This document shows positions 62,508 through 64,000 of a stretch of DNA of 64,000 nucleotides, piece after piece (positions within the stretch are counted from its first letter, which is position 1; each line of letters starts with the position of its first letter). Position numbers and translations under genes: made by a program. A model generated the notes under the pieces. That model did no database searches. It was given only the letters and a program-made list of their open reading frames with translations, and was not told the DNA's origin. The DNA is taken from positions 1,674,001 to 1,738,000 of the forward strand of contig MCGE01000002.1 in the NCBI GenBank assembly GCA_002105175.1. Direction: 5' to 3'. Source of the stretch: Absidia repens. Its lineage: Eukaryota; Mucoromycota; Mucoromycetes; Mucorales; Cunninghamellaceae.

Positions 62508-63320
62508 ACATTTCAAATCCCGCCCACGTGGACTTCTATTTTTCCCGTCATACTTTTTTTGCGCTCCCTATTTTTTTTTTTTTTCTCTCTCTCTCTCTCT
62601 ATCTCTCTCTCCTTCTTCCTTCTATTTTTCTTCACCGATTTAACTTCTTTGAGGTTATGTTGGACGTAGTTTAGTGTCAGGACTAGTTTAGAAGGGGTTT
62701 CAGCTCAGGGATGACAAGATGCATGGGGAAACCCTTTCATTTTGGAGTCAGGATTCGGAAGCACCATTATTAGTTGGCTTTCTGAAGCTTTCATTTGCTT
62801 AGTTTAGTCTTAGCTTGTATCTATAACTGAATAAATTATATCCCTTTTTACCTGCTTCAATGAAAAAAATACCCTATCAGTCCCTCTCATGTCTTCTGCA
62901 ATAGATTCCATTGTTACCACAATGACCCACCTTGATTAGTGTTGACCGTTGTTGTGCTTCAACAAAAGTTAACCATTTAGTCTGTCTCATGTCTATACAG
63001 TATATTAGACCCCGTTTGACACTCGTCCCTTTAGGTTAACTATCCTTCTGATGTCCCATTAGTGTCCCTCACACTATCTCTTATTAAATACAATAAACCC
63101 CGCACCTTTATTTTCATGTTGATCATATCGCTTCAATAAAACAAGTCTTTTTTAATAACCAAGTTTTGACTCATTCGATAGATATTAAGCAAAGTTTTTA
63201 TTGTGGCTATTTTACAAGTGTCCTATGAAACACTTGCTTTCTAGTTCGTCTGCTAGGACTTCCCCCCCCTTTTTTTTTCTTTCTTTTTCTCGGAACGCCA
63301 GCAACTTTAGGCTACATAAA
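62508..63320 (+). repeat. Dispersed hairpin-repeat family, copy E
   Basis: CACGTG at 62525-62530 in TCCCGCCCACGTG, (CT)n tract at about 62584-62612, core TTAGTGTCAGGACTAG near 62671, hairpin at 62691-62738 (GAAGGGGTTTC / GAAACCCTTTC, eleven pairs with one G.T), AATAAA at 62830. The tail ends with TTTTTATTGTGGC and AACACTTGCTTTCTAG words near 63195-63245, as in copies B and D. Ends approximate. Confidence 0.75.
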
Positions 63321-64000
63321 ATACCAAAGGTAGACCTATTGCTGCTTAACCGATCGTAATAATTGAATAATTAAGACCGTACCGTGAGTGTCGTTGTCGC
63401 CGTACTGTAATCCAATACATTATTTTCATTGTGTATTGAATAATTTAATTAGAATTTGGGGAAGCTTTTCCTATATACAAACCCCGTTTCAAACGAGAAT
63501 AAACTTAGGAAATCTCACCAACCATGCGCCCTCGGTCTAAAGATTCTTCATATGGAACGTTGCCCTAACATGGACTCATCTTTTTATGTTATTAGATTTT
63601 TTGTGGAGGATCAATAAAGTAAAAGACGCATGAGCCATGCATTTAGAATACCGGCCATTGGCGTTTTTCTTGCAGGAAACTCGATACACTCCTCCTCCTT
63701 TTTCTCTCTCTCTCTCCGTCTCTTAACCTATTGTAACATGCAGAATTGATTATCCAAAATAATTCACGCACGGACTCTACTTAAAACTTTCCATCCGAAA
63801 AAGGACTTTTTATGTTGTGTTTTGTTTCTGTTTTTCGCTCAGACGCATGCTGGACCTCATTGTATACAAATATGATGCGGGCCGCTGTTAAGCACTGCAG
63901 AGCCAACTTTATTAGTTCAATGGTCAGTTTTTGTTTATAATAGGCGAGTTTTAAAGATGACAAGGATAGCATCATGATCATGATACGATTCGAATCATGC
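63321..64000. other. Window-end spacer
   Basis: AT-rich sequence with a CT-rich run at about 63695-63723. An open frame at 63781-63981 (-) has no recognisable content. No gene supported. Confidence 0.4.

Overview
This window is nuclear DNA of a filamentous fungus. Most likely it is an early-diverging one of the Mucoromycota (Mucorales type). The genes are split by many short introns (about 50-150 nt, GTAAG-type donors and YAG acceptors). Flanks are AT-rich with long A or T homopolymers. The protein set is typically fungal: a Kin1-type kinase, Tim44, Mdj1, LETM1, Scs7-type hydroxylase, class I cAMP phosphodiesterase and a Bni4-like protein. The Mucorales placement is inference from overall character and was not tested by any search.

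Layout. 1-9.7 kb: 3' part of a Kin1/MARK-like kinase (+), methylthioadenosine phosphorylase (+), a RING-like plus RRM RNA-binding protein (-), then about 2.3 kb that holds only broken coding-like sequence. 9.7-15.2 kb: Tim44 (+) and an RGS domain fused to an AIFM2-like flavin oxidoreductase (+). 15.2-22.6 kb: repeat-rich DNA around an F-box protein (+). 22.6-35.3 kb: five minus-strand genes, namely dynein light intermediate chain, LETM1, Mdj1, an ING-family PHD protein and a free RGS protein. 35.3-36.3 kb: a transposon-like patch. 36.6-45.6 kb: cAMP phosphodiesterase (-), Sar1 (+), an acidic orphan (-), Mn-superoxide dismutase (-), APS kinase (+) and endonuclease V (+). 45.6-48.2 kb: repeat and relics. 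48.2-52.9 kb: a small membrane protein (+) and a UBA-like/UBX/leucine-rich-repeat protein (-). 53.2-54.7 kb: a decayed Tc1/mariner element bounded by TA. 55-60.4 kb: fatty-acid 2-hydroxylase (-), a membrane SH3 protein (+) and a Bni4-like protein (+). 60.4-64 kb: two more copies of the dispersed repeat.

Working together. There is no single pathway cluster. Three genes serve the mitochondrial inner membrane and matrix (Tim44, Mdj1, LETM1), with Mn-SOD also in the matrix. MTAP and APS kinase both belong to sulphur metabolism. The RGS proteins and the phosphodiesterase belong to G-protein/cAMP signalling. Divergent pairs (phosphodiesterase/Sar1, Mn-SOD/APS kinase, Scs7/SH3 protein) share intergenic promoters of 640-760 bp.

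Best candidates for something undescribed: (1) a five-copy repeat family, all copies in the same orientation. Each copy has a CACGTG/CT-rich promoter-like head (CACGTG missing in one), a conserved hairpin with compensating changes and an AATAAA at near-constant distance, so it is either a small non-coding transcript family or a degenerate LTR; (2) the RGS-flavin oxidoreductase fusion; (3) the UBX-LRR fusion; (4) a Tc1/mariner relic and a second locus sharing its terminal sequence, each with a 7-bp tandem repeat just inside the end.

All exon boundaries were worked out by hand from reading frame and splice consensus. For every multi-exon gene listed as intact, the exon lengths sum to an open frame.
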